Positions 1-7,725 of a stretch of DNA of 64,000 nucleotides are shown piece after piece; within the stretch, counting starts at the first letter, position 1, and the number at the start of each line of letters is the position of its first letter. The notes beneath the pieces were generated by a model. That model was not told the DNA's origin and did not search any database. It saw nothing but the letters and a program-made list of their open reading frames with translations. Position numbers and translations under genes: made by a program. Source of the DNA: a virus; the IMG/VR virus record IMGVR_UViG_3300009788_000012, positions 1 to 64,000 of that record, one strand, 5' to 3'.

Positions 1-87
1 CCCCCACTTGTCAATATTTTCTAGCGCCTTCTCTTGTGCTCTGATAAGTTCTTGGTTGAATAGGCGTATCATCTTCTTTTCTGTCAT
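1..87 (-). CDS. Partial hypothetical protein, N-terminal end
   Basis: Only the first 29 codons are in the window; the frame runs off position 1. The ATG is at 87-85 and follows GGGAGA at a fair ribosome-site distance. The visible peptide is charged (MTEKKMIRLFNQ at the start) and looks helical. No family is recognised. It is the last gene seen of the leftward operon that contains the deoxyribonucleotidase. Confidence 0.6.
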   Translation of the reverse strand, partial: MTEKKMIRLFNQELIRAQEKALENIDKWG

Positions 88-89
88 GG

Positions 90-812
90 CTATTTTTCTC
101 CCTTGTTCCGTGGAATATTCCACTCAATATCGCTCCACTCGTGAGCGAGGGGTTTGTTAGGTACAAAAGATTTTTCGTCAACCACGCTCAGGAACCCCTC
201 TAAAAAGCTCCTGACATAATCCACCGACTGCTCAGGCCCGAGAACCTTGCTCCAGCGAGAGTTCCAGGGCCGAGGCACCAGCACCCCCGTGCCGCCCGCT
301 GCGTTCCAGGCGTCGATGGTCTCTTCCTTGTCGTCGACTAGCACATTACCCTCTCGAGCGAGCAGGGCTTTGTCCTTGCTTGACGAGACCATGATGGTTC
401 TGGTATAAGGAAGGTGCTTTTTGAGCCATAAAGCTTTGCCAGCAGCAGATCGAGCTGCATAGTCACCAGCACCGATACAGGTTAGGACACGAGGAGACAT
501 TAATCCCGCGAAACCCTTGAAGAAATTTACGAGTTTAAGCATCTCCGTGTGTGGTGCAAGGTTTGCCCACCAGCCGGTGTTCATTTTTTCCGGGTCGTAC
601 CATGACTCGACCTCCACCCCTAATTCCTTAAGCGCCGGCTCAATCTTCCACCCGCAGTTGGTTGGGTAGTCGTACCATTGGGCCAGGTCATCACCTTGTG
701 GGTTGCCCACATTATGCGCTTCAAAAACTGCCCCCGCAAAGTCAGCCAATACCCCATCCATGTCCCAATAAATGGTGTTGCCACCACCTACGCCTTGCTT
801 TTTGTTATTCAT
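90..812 (-). CDS. 5'(3')-deoxyribonucleotidase, HAD superfamily
   Basis: Predicted to dephosphorylate deoxyribonucleoside monophosphates in the host cytoplasm, adjusting the nucleotide pool during infection. Seen directly: HAD motif I as D17-M-D19-G-V, with the nucleophile/acid pair D17 and D19; a likely motif III lysine at K148; and the motif IV pair D160-D161 (VLVDD). The 240-residue length fits cytosolic NT5C-type enzymes. There is no signal peptide. It lies in a leftward operon upstream of the truncated gene at the window edge and downstream of two zinc-ribbon genes. Family membership rests on the motifs; the exact substrate is inferred. Confidence 0.85.
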   Translation of the reverse strand: MNNKKQGVGGGNTIYWDMDGVLADFAGAVFEAHNVGNPQGDDLAQWYDYPTNCGWKIEPALKELGVEVESWYDPEKMNTGWWANLAPHTEMLKLVNFFKGFAGLMSPRVLTCIGAGDYAARSAAGKALWLKKHLPYTRTIMVSSSKDKALLAREGNVLVDDKEETIDAWNAAGGTGVLVPRPWNSRWSKVLGPEQSVDYVRSFLEGFLSVVDEKSFVPNKPLAHEWSDIEWNIPRNKGEK

Positions 813-824
813 AATAGTTGCTCC

Positions 825-1028
825 TTAAGTCGGCTGGATTATTTCAGCCTCAAGTAGTCGCTTGCTCAAAAACTCTGAGCGCAATGTTTTCAAATTCACG
901 TGTCCGCCACACATAGGGCAGACAACGTTGAACCTATTCGACGGATGTTCGAATTGAATCCCGCAGTTGCTACACTCAATATACAGGATGTTCTTACCAT
1001 ATGTCCAGCGAGCGCCGACGAGAGTCAT
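825..1028 (-). CDS. Small zinc-ribbon protein
   Basis: A 67-residue protein with two CxxC knuckles (CSNC and CPMC) about 17 residues apart, a likely single zinc ribbon. I chose the internal ATG at 1028 over the longer frame because the longer frame overlaps the next upstream gene by about 110 bases and its N-terminus looks like an out-of-frame product. No good Shine-Dalgarno precedes the chosen start, so translation may be coupled to the gene ending at 1039. Function unknown; a nucleic-acid or protein-binding role is the usual guess. Confidence 0.55.
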   Translation of the reverse strand: MTLVGARWTYGKNILYIECSNCGIQFEHPSNRFNVVCPMCGGHVNLKTLRSEFLSKRLLEAEIIQPT

Positions 1029-1038
1029 GAGGCTATGC

Positions 1039-1299
1039 CTAACTATTGATTCGGCATCCCGAACAACAAACCCTGTTGTCCGAAGCACTAGCGGTACAGC
1101 AGTGACTGCACACCCGCTTACCACACCCGTCACAAATGTATGCGCCATATTCTACGCCGCATATTTCGCACAGGTTTTTTTCGCACAGGTTTTCATTGTT
1201 TTTTGTCTCCTCCTCCTCCTCCACCGTCGAGAAAGACAAACCTTTCTCTTCTCCGGGCTTCTTCCCGGCGAGGAACAATAGTATTCCTAAACCATTCAT
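1039..1299 (-). CDS. Small cysteine-rich zinc-finger protein
   Basis: 86 residues. The N-terminus has a short hydrophobic run (GLGILLFLAG), then a charged linker with EEEEE, then a dense array of cysteine pairs (CEIC, CDGC, CSHCC, CCSGC) resembling a B-box- or FYVE-like double zinc site. A GGGAGA ribosome site precedes the ATG at 1299. Its stop lies 10 bases before the next gene's start. Role unknown; it is one of many tiny zinc proteins in this phage. Confidence 0.6.
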   Translation of the reverse strand: MNGLGILLFLAGKKPGEEKGLSFSTVEEEEETKNNENLCEKNLCEICGVEYGAYICDGCGKRVCSHCCTASASDNRVCCSGCRINS

Positions 1300-1313
1300 A
1301 GCTTTGTTTCTCC

Positions 1314-1472
1314 CTATGTGGTTTTAACACACAGCGGGTGATCCGCGCTTGCGTTACACATTTCCAGAATCTCGTCTGCAAGTTCACGGGCCTTTTCCAT
1401 ATCTACAACCCCGCTCGGGCTCGAAAGCATCCCACATACCAGGCTGGTCATCAACATCATTCTGTTTGTCAT
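1314..1472 (-). CDS. Small hypothetical protein, 52 residues
   Basis: ATG at 1472 with a strong AGGAAAG site upstream; ends with TAG at 1316-1314. Its start overlaps the stop of the upstream gene as ATGA, the usual translational coupling here. The N-terminus is Met-rich and moderately hydrophobic (MTNRMMLMTSLVCGML), followed by an acidic helix-like stretch. No family recognised; it could be a small membrane-associated peptide. Confidence 0.55.
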   Translation of the reverse strand: MTNRMMLMTSLVCGMLSSPSGVVDMEKARELADEILEMCNASADHPLCVKTT

Positions 1473-1699
1473 GACTCTTCTTTCCTTTCCTCTTCTAGTT
1501 CCTTTACCCTTTCTTCAAGTAGCTTCCCATGAAGCCACAAATCCCACGCTGTTTGTCGACGCACACAAAGCCTGAAACCATCTGCTAAAATACGCGGACA
1601 ACCGGCACGTCGAGGTCGATTAGTAGGTGTTCCTGGCGCCTGTATTCCAACTTCTCGCTTAAAGTCAGCTTGTCTCTTCTCTAGTTGTGCTTCAGTCAT
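1469..1699 (-). CDS. Hypothetical protein, basic N-terminus and coiled-coil tail
   Basis: 76 residues from the ATG at 1699, which sits 11 bases after AGGAG; an in-frame GTG 12 bases further up overlaps that ribosome site and is less likely. The middle is rich in Arg and Pro (NRPRRAGCP); the C-terminus is a charged heptad-like helix (LLEERVKELEEE). Its stop forms ATGA with the next start. No family recognised. Confidence 0.6.
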   Translation of the reverse strand: MTEAQLEKRQADFKREVGIQAPGTPTNRPRRAGCPRILADGFRLCVRRQTAWDLWLHGKLLEERVKELEEERKEES

Positions 1700-1713
1700 T
1701 GGTCGCTTCACTC

Positions 1714-2757
1714 CTAATTTAATTCAAAATTCTCACACGCGAATGTACCCGAGTGGACACATGTTGGGACATTTGCGCAATCGACGCATTTGCTTGGATG
1801 ATGTTGTCTACATAACTTACCTGCAAATATTCGAACATACTTAGCGCCTTCGACGACGGTGTTGGGGCACATCATGCACTCCTTTTGACATATATTATAT
1901 TGGGGCTCATTAAGGGGTTTCTCTTCCTCTTCTTTCTTCTCCACCTCCTCCCCTGTCAACTCCAACAATCGATTCTTTGCCTTCTCCGACCACACAGGCA
2001 AGTCGTCCAGCTCAGCGGGAAGATCCCCTGCGTCAATCATCTCTTTGGTGTGGATGAGGCAGTGGACATTCCAGAAGGCAGCAGCCAAATGATCTTCGTC
2101 GTCGAGCCCCACTGCAAACTTCAGCATGTGGCGCATGGCGCTGTTGTAGTACTCAGACAACGGCATCCCTTTCTCCCAGTTCCTGGCGGCATACTTTCTG
2201 GCGCCACGCTCCATGTGGATAGCCGCTCGAGCGAAAGCAAACGGAGAGAGGAGGTCATAAGCCCCCTTCACTTTATCATCCGCGCCCCTGTCCCTCACGG
2301 CCCCGCTCTCAAACTCTCGGCGGTGGCCAGAATCCTTGATCAAGGATTCGCCTGCGGCAGAGTCTTTAATCGAGGCATCGCCCTCTCTAGCGAGCGGGGC
2401 AACGATTGCGCCGGTCGACTCGAAGATGGGCGATGCGTCGCTAGTGGATTCTTCCAGACCCTCAACAATACCGTCAATGACCTTGACGAATTCCTCTTGG
2501 GCCGTGCGCAGCCTAAGCTTGATAAAATACTCACACGATTCAGTATTCCAGTTTTCGACAGATGAGTCGGTTGCACCTAGTTGTAAGCAGATTTCACGCT
2601 TAATGTAAGGAGTCAAATCCACGGCAGCATCATTCTTCTCTGAGGGATCGGTGATAAAGAAAAACGTTCCATCACTTAATTGGACATCGACACCCCATAC
2701 ATCGACTTCATCGTCAGGTATCCGCTCAATCTTAGCGCTCTTTAGTGTCTTCGACAT
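1714..2757 (-). CDS. MazZ-like dATP/dGTP diphosphohydrolase domain protein with zinc tail
   Basis: 347 residues. Residues about 162-245 match the phage dATP/dGTP diphosphohydrolase N-terminal family (DUF5664, MazG fold): KGAYDLLSPFAFARAA, then ERGARKYAARNW, then a metal-binding helix pair with RHMLKF and AAFWNVHCL. These enzymes hydrolyse purine dNTPs to monophosphates. Upstream is an unrelated N-terminal half (1-160). Downstream an acidic linker (EEVEKKEEEE) leads to a C-terminal Cys cluster at about 290, 294, 297, 316, 324, 327, 333 and 341 that should bind zinc. In phages with diaminopurine DNA the domain partners with PurZ; no PurZ is seen here, so plain dNTP-pool control is the safer reading. 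Confidence 0.7.
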   Translation of the reverse strand: MSKTLKSAKIERIPDDEVDVWGVDVQLSDGTFFFITDPSEKNDAAVDLTPYIKREICLQLGATDSSVENWNTESCEYFIKLRLRTAQEEFVKVIDGIVEGLEESTSDASPIFESTGAIVAPLAREGDASIKDSAAGESLIKDSGHRREFESGAVRDRGADDKVKGAYDLLSPFAFARAAIHMERGARKYAARNWEKGMPLSEYYNSAMRHMLKFAVGLDDEDHLAAAFWNVHCLIHTKEMIDAGDLPAELDDLPVWSEKAKNRLLELTGEEVEKKEEEEKPLNEPQYNICQKECMMCPNTVVEGAKYVRIFAGKLCRQHHPSKCVDCANVPTCVHSGTFACENFELN

Positions 2758-2911
2758 AATCCTCTACGCTCCTATCGTCTTCCTGGTCTCGTTCCTGCTG
2801 GCGTAATTGCCTGTATCGCTTTGTCTTCGGCGCGAACTTGCCTCTCGACCGTCGCTCTGCTTTCCATCGCTCGCTCTTTCGACCACCCTTATGCCTCTGC
2901 GTGTGGCTCAT
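2732..2911 (-). CDS. Small Arg/Lys-rich protein
   Basis: 59 residues starting MSHTQRHKGGRKSERW, very basic in the first two thirds and acidic at the end. The start overlaps the upstream stop as ATGA and GGAG lies 9 bases before it; the C-terminus overlaps the next gene's start by 26 bases. The composition suggests nucleic-acid binding. No family recognised. Confidence 0.5.
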   Translation of the reverse strand: MSHTQRHKGGRKSERWKAERRSRGKFAPKTKRYRQLRQQERDQEDDRSVEDYVEDTKER

Positions 2912-3180
2912 TTCACAACTCCACTCTTGTTTTTACGCAGATAGCTATGTAGAGATTCGCCATTTTCTATCGAATCCCAATAGGCTTGCGGCTGCTTGAA
3001 CGACACTTGCTTTTTCTGTTTATGGCTAAAGAGCGCAGCTATTTTCCGTAAAGTAGTCTGCACCTCGTCGTCTAAATTAGCCGACTCCCGATCTTTCATG
3101 TCAAACCAATCCGCCAACAAAGATAACTTATCGGCGCAATCTCTAGCCTGCTTTTTTGACACTGAAATAGCGTGGCTCAC
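2908..3180 (-). CDS. Hypothetical protein, 90 residues
   Basis: Soluble and charged, without recognisable motifs (starts MSHAISVSKKQARDC). Coupled at both ends by ATGA overlaps: with the metallophosphoesterase upstream and with the basic 59-residue protein downstream. Probably a real member of this operon; function unknown. Confidence 0.6.
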   Translation of the reverse strand: MSHAISVSKKQARDCADKLSLLADWFDMKDRESANLDDEVQTTLRKIAALFSHKQKKQVSFKQPQAYWDSIENGESLHSYLRKNKSGVVK

Positions 3181-4046
3181 GAGTAAACCTCCTCAACTGA
3201 CATCTTCACACATCTCGGATACGCCTTGACACGAAGCCAATACGCACCCACGGCTTTTAGCATGTTCATCTGTATATCAAACGCACCGCCCGTCTCTTTG
3301 GTCGACGGGATGTTCATGTGACGGACCTGCTTTACTACTTCTTTGCACGATGGCAGGAGTACCCTCTCTGGTCTGATGCAGTTGAAGTAGTTGTGGTTGT
3401 GTCCGCCCCAAAACACATCCACTAGGCCATGGTCGGCTTGTTGCCGCTGCGTCTGGATCATACCAAGAGTCACGGGTGCCGCCCCACCTGTGCCGTGAAA
3501 GTATTTGATAGTTTTGGCAAACCTTGATGTTCCGCCGACCGTGAATCGCAACTTCACGTAACCACCGTAACCGCCGGCCAAAACCTGTGAGCCATCCTCC
3601 GCTCTCAACTTCTCGACCAACATCTTAGTGATGTCAACCTCATTGTGCTTAAGTATGGACGACTCGTGGTTGCCCTGGCTAAACATCACCCAGTTCTTGG
3701 CGTATGGTCTATAGAATTCTGCCGCGTTTTCGACCAAGGCATTCCAATAGTCATCTCTGTCCTGCAGCGCCTTGATCTTGCCCTTGTTACTGCTGCGCCT
3801 GTCGTTTGTTCCCTGCATTGCGTCGAAGCAATCCCCCACGTCGAAGATGAGTGCCTTTCGCTCGAGCGCTTCGTCGAGGAGTTCCTTCTCAAGCTTGACG
3901 TTAGCGTATGGCGAGTCATGATGAGCATCAGCCCGCACAAGATAGTGCTGAACCTCTCCGACCTCGAGCGGTTGCGACACTACAATACACTTAGACTTTC
4001 TCTCTACTGTGAAGTTGGGGGTAGTGGACTGAATAATATCAGTCAT
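3177..4046 (-). CDS. Calcineurin-like metallophosphoesterase
   Basis: 289 residues with the full metallophosphoesterase signature in order: D40-x-H42 (RADAHH), G71-D72...D75 (GDCFD), G125-N126-H127-E128, H184 (YFHGTGG) and G215-H216-N-H218 (GGHNHN). The fold binds two divalent metals and hydrolyses phosphoesters; relatives include nucleotidases, nucleases and Mre11-type proteins. The substrate cannot be told from sequence. No signal peptide, so cytoplasmic. Its start overlaps the end of a 58-residue zinc protein upstream. Confidence 0.85.
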   Translation of the reverse strand: MTDIIQSTTPNFTVERKSKCIVVSQPLEVGEVQHYLVRADAHHDSPYANVKLEKELLDEALERKALIFDVGDCFDAMQGTNDRRSSNKGKIKALQDRDDYWNALVENAAEFYRPYAKNWVMFSQGNHESSILKHNEVDITKMLVEKLRAEDGSQVLAGGYGGYVKLRFTVGGTSRFAKTIKYFHGTGGAAPVTLGMIQTQRQQADHGLVDVFWGGHNHNYFNCIRPERVLLPSCKEVVKQVRHMNIPSTKETGGAFDIQMNMLKAVGAYWLRVKAYPRCVKMSVEEVYS

Positions 4047-4215
4047 TAGATAATTCCTTCATTCCATCAAGGAATATTTTTCTACAATCCATACAGATTA
4101 GACTTGAAAAATTATGCTCTTCGCATATACCATTCTCATGGTCCACCGTTGTGGACCCCTTTAATAGACAAACGGGATCTTTGTTAAGTTCTTTTTTGCA
4201 GTCTGCACATTTCAT
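4039..4215 (-). CDS. Small zinc-ribbon protein, 58 residues
   Basis: Begins MKCADCKKEL with a first CxxC and has a second CxxC (CMDC) about 40 residues later, a likely zinc ribbon. GGGAG stands 7 bases before the ATG at 4215. The stop (TGA, 4041-4039) overlaps the start of the metallophosphoesterase, suggesting coupled translation. No more specific family seen. Confidence 0.6.
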   Translation of the reverse strand: MKCADCKKELNKDPVCLLKGSTTVDHENGICEEHNFSSLICMDCRKIFLDGMKELSND

Positions 4216-4278
4216 CAACGTTCTCCCTTTATGCGCTACGCGCTTTAGTTGCCTCGTATTGTGTCAAGATTTTTTTAT

Positions 4279-4473
4279 TCAATAATCTCCTCCAAGTTGT
4301 CCATTATGTGTCCACTGGCCGCGACCATGAGTGTGGGTTGTGCCTAAATACCCCTTATGCGTTTTTACCCAGCAATCGCAGCGAGTACAGTGAACATGTT
4401 CTGCTTCTTTGGTGTGTTGTAGTATTGTGGTCAGACCTTTTGTAGTACAGTAACAAACTGTTACGGTCATCAT
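4279..4473 (-). CDS. Small Cys/His-rich protein
   Basis: 64 residues with CYC, then H-V-H-C-x2-C-x-C and several later histidines, a plausible small zinc site. AGGAGG lies 8 bases upstream of the ATG, one of the best ribosome sites in the region. It sits 12 bases after the SF2 helicase stop. Function unknown. Confidence 0.6.
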   Translation of the reverse strand: MMTVTVCYCTTKGLTTILQHTKEAEHVHCTRCDCWVKTHKGYLGTTHTHGRGQWTHNGQLGGDY

Positions 4474-4485
4474 CCCTCTTACCTC

Positions 4486-6033
4486 CTACGTCGCCCCGCC
4501 AAACGTCGGCGGTGGCTTTGGTTTGTTTATCACTTCGTCTATTCTAACAGAAGCTTCCTTCATTGTCAAGAGGGAACCATCCACGCCTAGTTTGCGAAGA
4601 AATATCACCTGTTTAACTGTCGCGAGTTTCTGTTTCGCTCGAGCGAACAACCTATCGATTATCATAGAGGCGTGCCCTTTGCACGTAACCATGGTCGCGT
4701 CGATGCCAAACTTTCTGATAGCGCTAAGCTGCTTCTCTGACGCCGGGGCTTTTTCCCAGGCCATCAGCGGCACGTATTCCATAAGCGCGTCGTCGTGTAG
4801 GCACAGACTCCACTCGAGCGGATTAATAACCCTCTTTTTCCTTCTCTCAGAGGCTGCCAGGGCTTTAGCGAGCGCCTGTTCTCTATCTGCCTTGGCATCT
4901 CTCTCGGCGTCCAGGAGGTCTACTTCGCCATCCTCGACAGTAAACTTCTCCATGATCTCTTGGGCTTCTTTGATATCCTTGGCGACCAAGGACGCCGGCA
5001 CGCATAGGTCGTGCCTGGTGGTCTGCCAGAGGAAATCCAAAATCAAAAGGTTTTCTTTACCGGGCGAAATCCGTGTCCCTCGACCAACTATCTGGGCGTA
5101 TAGACTTCGTACCTTGGTCGGGCGGAGACAGACTATGCAGTCGATGTCCGGCTGGTCGTAGCCCTCGAGGAGGAGGGAGGAGTTGCAGAGGGCGGATCCA
5201 CCATCCATTCGGTGGAACCATTCCAAAATCTCCGCCCTGTCTTTCGACTTGCCGTCGATGTGCAGGGCGCCAATACCCCTGTCGCATAGCAGCCTAGTGA
5301 ATAGCTCCGACGTCGCTATGAGCGGCAGGAAGATTAAGGACTTACGCTTCCACCCGTGCTCCGCCACAGCATCCGCCACAGCTTCGAGGTGGGGACGGAT
5401 ACCCACATCAATATCTTTTGGATTATAGTCGCCGGCTGTGACCCTGACGTTACCCAGATCAACCGATATGGGGAGTAGCCTGGCCGATATAGGACACAAA
5501 AACTCTTCTTTAATGGCCGTCCTGAATGGGTATTCATAAGCTATGTTCTCGAAGATATCAGCGAGCGCTTTCTTGTCGCCCCTGTCAGGTGTGGCCGTAA
5601 CCCCCAGCACCCGTGAGTTTCCGAAGTGGTCTAGTATTCTCTGGTATGAGTCGGCCAGGCAGTGGTGCGCTTCGTCGATTATGATTAGATCTATTGTGTT
5701 GGGATCCCATCGCTGTAGCCTCTTATCTGAAAGGGTTTGAACGCTTGCCACTATTACTGGCAGCAGGCTGTCGTGTGCTTGGCTGCTTGCTTTTTCCAGT
5801 GAACTGTGGAGGCCCGCTGCTTGAAGGAGTTGGTTTTGCGCTTGTTCGAGCAGTTCCGAACGATGGGCAAGAACCATTACTCTTTTTCCGGCCTCCGCTT
5901 CTTGCTTCGCCAGATGTGAAAAAACTATTGTCTTCCCAGTTCCGGTTGGAAGAACCAAGAGCTGACGCCGGAATTGTGACCAGCCAGTTCGGATTGCCTC
6001 CATCGCTTCCTTCTGATACTTGCGCAGTTCCAT
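4486..6033 (-). CDS. DEAD/DEAH-box superfamily 2 helicase
   Basis: 515 residues. Seen: a Q-motif-like start (LRKYQKEAMEAI), Walker A P29-TGTGKT, DEAH at 120-123 (IIIDEAHH), TAT at 146-148, and motif VI as Q-I-V-G-R-G-T-R around 314-321, so both RecA-like lobes are complete. A C-terminal extension after about 360 is helical and basic. It should be an ATP-driven nucleic-acid translocase used in replication, recombination or repair; phage relatives often sit with recombination genes, as here (SSB-like, Sak4-like and Cas4-like proteins upstream). AGGAG lies about 10 bases before the ATG. Confidence 0.88.
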   Translation of the reverse strand: MELRKYQKEAMEAIRTGWSQFRRQLLVLPTGTGKTIVFSHLAKQEAEAGKRVMVLAHRSELLEQAQNQLLQAAGLHSSLEKASSQAHDSLLPVIVASVQTLSDKRLQRWDPNTIDLIIIDEAHHCLADSYQRILDHFGNSRVLGVTATPDRGDKKALADIFENIAYEYPFRTAIKEEFLCPISARLLPISVDLGNVRVTAGDYNPKDIDVGIRPHLEAVADAVAEHGWKRKSLIFLPLIATSELFTRLLCDRGIGALHIDGKSKDRAEILEWFHRMDGGSALCNSSLLLEGYDQPDIDCIVCLRPTKVRSLYAQIVGRGTRISPGKENLLILDFLWQTTRHDLCVPASLVAKDIKEAQEIMEKFTVEDGEVDLLDAERDAKADREQALAKALAASERRKKRVINPLEWSLCLHDDALMEYVPLMAWEKAPASEKQLSAIRKFGIDATMVTCKGHASMIIDRLFARAKQKLATVKQVIFLRKLGVDGSLLTMKEASVRIDEVINKPKPPPTFGGAT

Positions 6034-6259
6034 GAGTTACCATACTCCTATATAGGGATCTGATGTCTGATTGCCATGCGCCCGTTAAGACTCGAGGGGC
6101 GTCGAATTTCCTACAGTCATGTTTTAGCTGCTTGAGAAATGGCTCGGGGCAAATCACCTTCACTTGTTTGTTCAAAACAAATGGGCAGGGGGGGAGATCC
6201 TCGATCTCCACCCCTGCCAGCCAGGAACTCATCTTCTCATATTGTTCCCTGGACGTCAT
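5723..6259 (-). CDS. Hypothetical protein, N-terminal part supported
   Basis: GGAG is well placed before the ATG at 6259, and residues 1-75 (from MTSREQYEKMSSWL) lie in unique sequence. The frame then stays open for 310 more bases across the start of the SF2 helicase, giving 178 residues. The overlapping part is Ser/Gly/Pro-rich and reads like an out-of-frame copy of helicase codons. Either this is a genuine long overlap, or the true protein ends near 6034-6060 and one base is missing or extra there. The start is credible; the end is not settled. Confidence 0.45.
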   Translation of the reverse strand: MTSREQYEKMSSWLAGVEIEDLPPCPFVLNKQVKVICPEPFLKQLKHDCRKFDAPRVLTGAWQSDIRSLYRSMVTHGTAQVSEGSDGGNPNWLVTIPASALGSSNRNWEDNSFFTSGEARSGGRKKSNGSCPSFGTARTSAKPTPSSSGPPQFTGKSKQPSTRQPAASNSGKRSNPFR

Positions 6260-6261
6260 AA

Positions 6262-6726
6262 TTATGCTCCGTGGGTTGCCTTGAAGTAGGAGTCAAACTC
6301 TCGCCCTACGTTCGCGTCAATCGGAGTGACTTCTCCACCACCCCACTGCGCAAAATCCCACTTGTCGCTTGTCTTGCCTTGGTAGGTCGAGTGTCGGCAG
6401 ATAAGTTCGACGCCTGTTGCTTTCTCAGCGTCAAACGTCGGGGTAGAAATGGGCGGTGCAAAGCCGATCATCTCCAACTTGTCAGCCGTATACTTGCGGG
6501 CCTTCTCGCTGAGATAAAGGTACATGGTGCGAAGGAACTTCTCCTTGATATTGTCTCGCTCCTCCCATACCTCGCCCTTCTTAGAGTGCGTGATATTCCA
6601 TACAAGCTTGACAAAAGAGGCCTTCTTTTTACCATCCACCTCTTCGCCTTTGCCGGCCTCGATACTCTCCAGTGTGCCCTTGTAGGCACCCTCTGGAATC
6701 AGGTCATTTCCTTTGTCTTCACTCAT
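6262..6726 (-). CDS. Single-stranded DNA-binding-like protein (DUF669-like)
   Basis: 154 residues from the ATG at 6726, chosen because AAGGAG lies 9 bases upstream and the longer frame starts in spacer sequence. The pattern (IPEGAYKGTLESIEAG, then FVKLVWNI, then a late KWDFAQWGGG) resembles phage DUF669/SSB-like OB-fold proteins. Context supports this: the gene directly follows a Sak4-like recombinase ATPase and a PD-(D/E)XK nuclease, the same set in which such proteins commonly occur. Likely binds ssDNA during recombination and replication. The assignment is by pattern, not by a sharp catalytic motif. Confidence 0.6.
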   Translation of the reverse strand: MSEDKGNDLIPEGAYKGTLESIEAGKGEEVDGKKKASFVKLVWNITHSKKGEVWEERDNIKEKFLRTMYLYLSEKARKYTADKLEMIGFAPPISTPTFDAEKATGVELICRHSTYQGKTSDKWDFAQWGGGEVTPIDANVGREFDSYFKATHGA

Positions 6727-6778
6727 TGTGTATTGCTCCTTTGCGCATTGCGCGTTTGTGGGGTGATGAGCACCCAAG

Positions 6779-7720
6779 TTATTTCTTGTCTACTTCAGAC
6801 TTGTCCTTGATATCGTACCCGCCAGGCCAAAGGTCATTCGGCACCAGTACGCAGTTCTCTTTTGCATACTCGATAGCATCCGCAATGGTCGACCACACCT
6901 TGGTAGGATTGTCGGGGATGTCAATTGCCTCGGGAAGGCCGAACCGGTTCTTTGCATCGTAGGCATCGCGCCGCTCAGTGTATACCACCCGGTCCGTACC
7001 GCCGATACCTTTCTTTCGGCCCTTGTCTTTACCGTCGTCAGTAACCAGAACGGACACATACTGCCCGTTAAAGATGGCGTCGAGCCATTTTCGTGTCGGA
7101 CCCCACACCTTCTCGTGCATATCGATCTGGAACCTGTCGAAGTCGGCCCCTGTCGGATTCTTGTAGGGTTTAATGATGACGTGACCCAGGAAGATCACGT
7201 TCGTACCCCACTTCGCTTGGATTTGGTCGAGCAGAGCCAGGGATTCAATCCACGAAGGGATGGCCGCAGAGTATCCCTGCATGTAAGACATGAAGCCAGA
7301 CTTGCCCCAGTCGCCGTTGTACTCATCTCGACACACCTTCTCGTTGTTCATGTGTGCGAAATCGCCAATTGAGTCGATGCTGAGATTCTCAATGCCTTCG
7401 GCGCCACCGTCGCGCATCCATTTGAGTGTTTCGATATATTCGTTCCAATCGGAGACCGGGCGAGGGGTACCGTCCTCATTCAGAAGGGTCATCACTTCCG
7501 GCACCCTGTTGTGCTCACGCAACACGGTGTATCCGGTCTCGCGTTTGCTCATAAGGATGGCAGCATTAGGGGCAAACGCCCCCATAGTTGTCTTGCCAAA
7601 TCCCTCCACCGCCGCTAATAGCATTCGAAACGGCGTCTTCGTCTTCTTGGTTGCTTTGCCAAAAGCCAGGGGCTTCTTGGGTGCTTCCTCTGCTGCATTG
7701 CCAAATGGACTACCTGTCAT
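6779..7720 (-). CDS. Sak4-like RecA-fold ATPase, phage recombinase
   Basis: 313 residues. A RecA-type core with Walker A around 40-45 (EGFGKTT) and Walker B near D116 (LSIDSIGD), plus a following HVI segment, matches the AAA_24/Sak4 family of phage single-strand annealing or RAD51-like proteins. Known family role: homologous recombination of phage DNA together with an SSB and a nuclease. Exactly those neighbours occur here, the SSB-like gene downstream and the Cas4-like nuclease upstream, spaced tightly. The conserved LxxxN-type KWSTI region near the C-terminus is family-like but not diagnostic. Confidence 0.75.
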   Translation of the reverse strand: MTGSPFGNAAEEAPKKPLAFGKATKKTKTPFRMLLAAVEGFGKTTMGAFAPNAAILMSKRETGYTVLREHNRVPEVMTLLNEDGTPRPVSDWNEYIETLKWMRDGGAEGIENLSIDSIGDFAHMNNEKVCRDEYNGDWGKSGFMSYMQGYSAAIPSWIESLALLDQIQAKWGTNVIFLGHVIIKPYKNPTGADFDRFQIDMHEKVWGPTRKWLDAIFNGQYVSVLVTDDGKDKGRKKGIGGTDRVVYTERRDAYDAKNRFGLPEAIDIPDNPTKVWSTIADAIEYAKENCVLVPNDLWPGGYDIKDKSEVDKK

Positions 7721-7725
7721 AACTC

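Noticed and set aside
1714-2757. Evidence for a diaminopurine (Z) genome
   Set aside because: Only a MazZ-like domain is present; no PurZ or DatZ-type gene is seen in the window, and the domain is common in ordinary phages.
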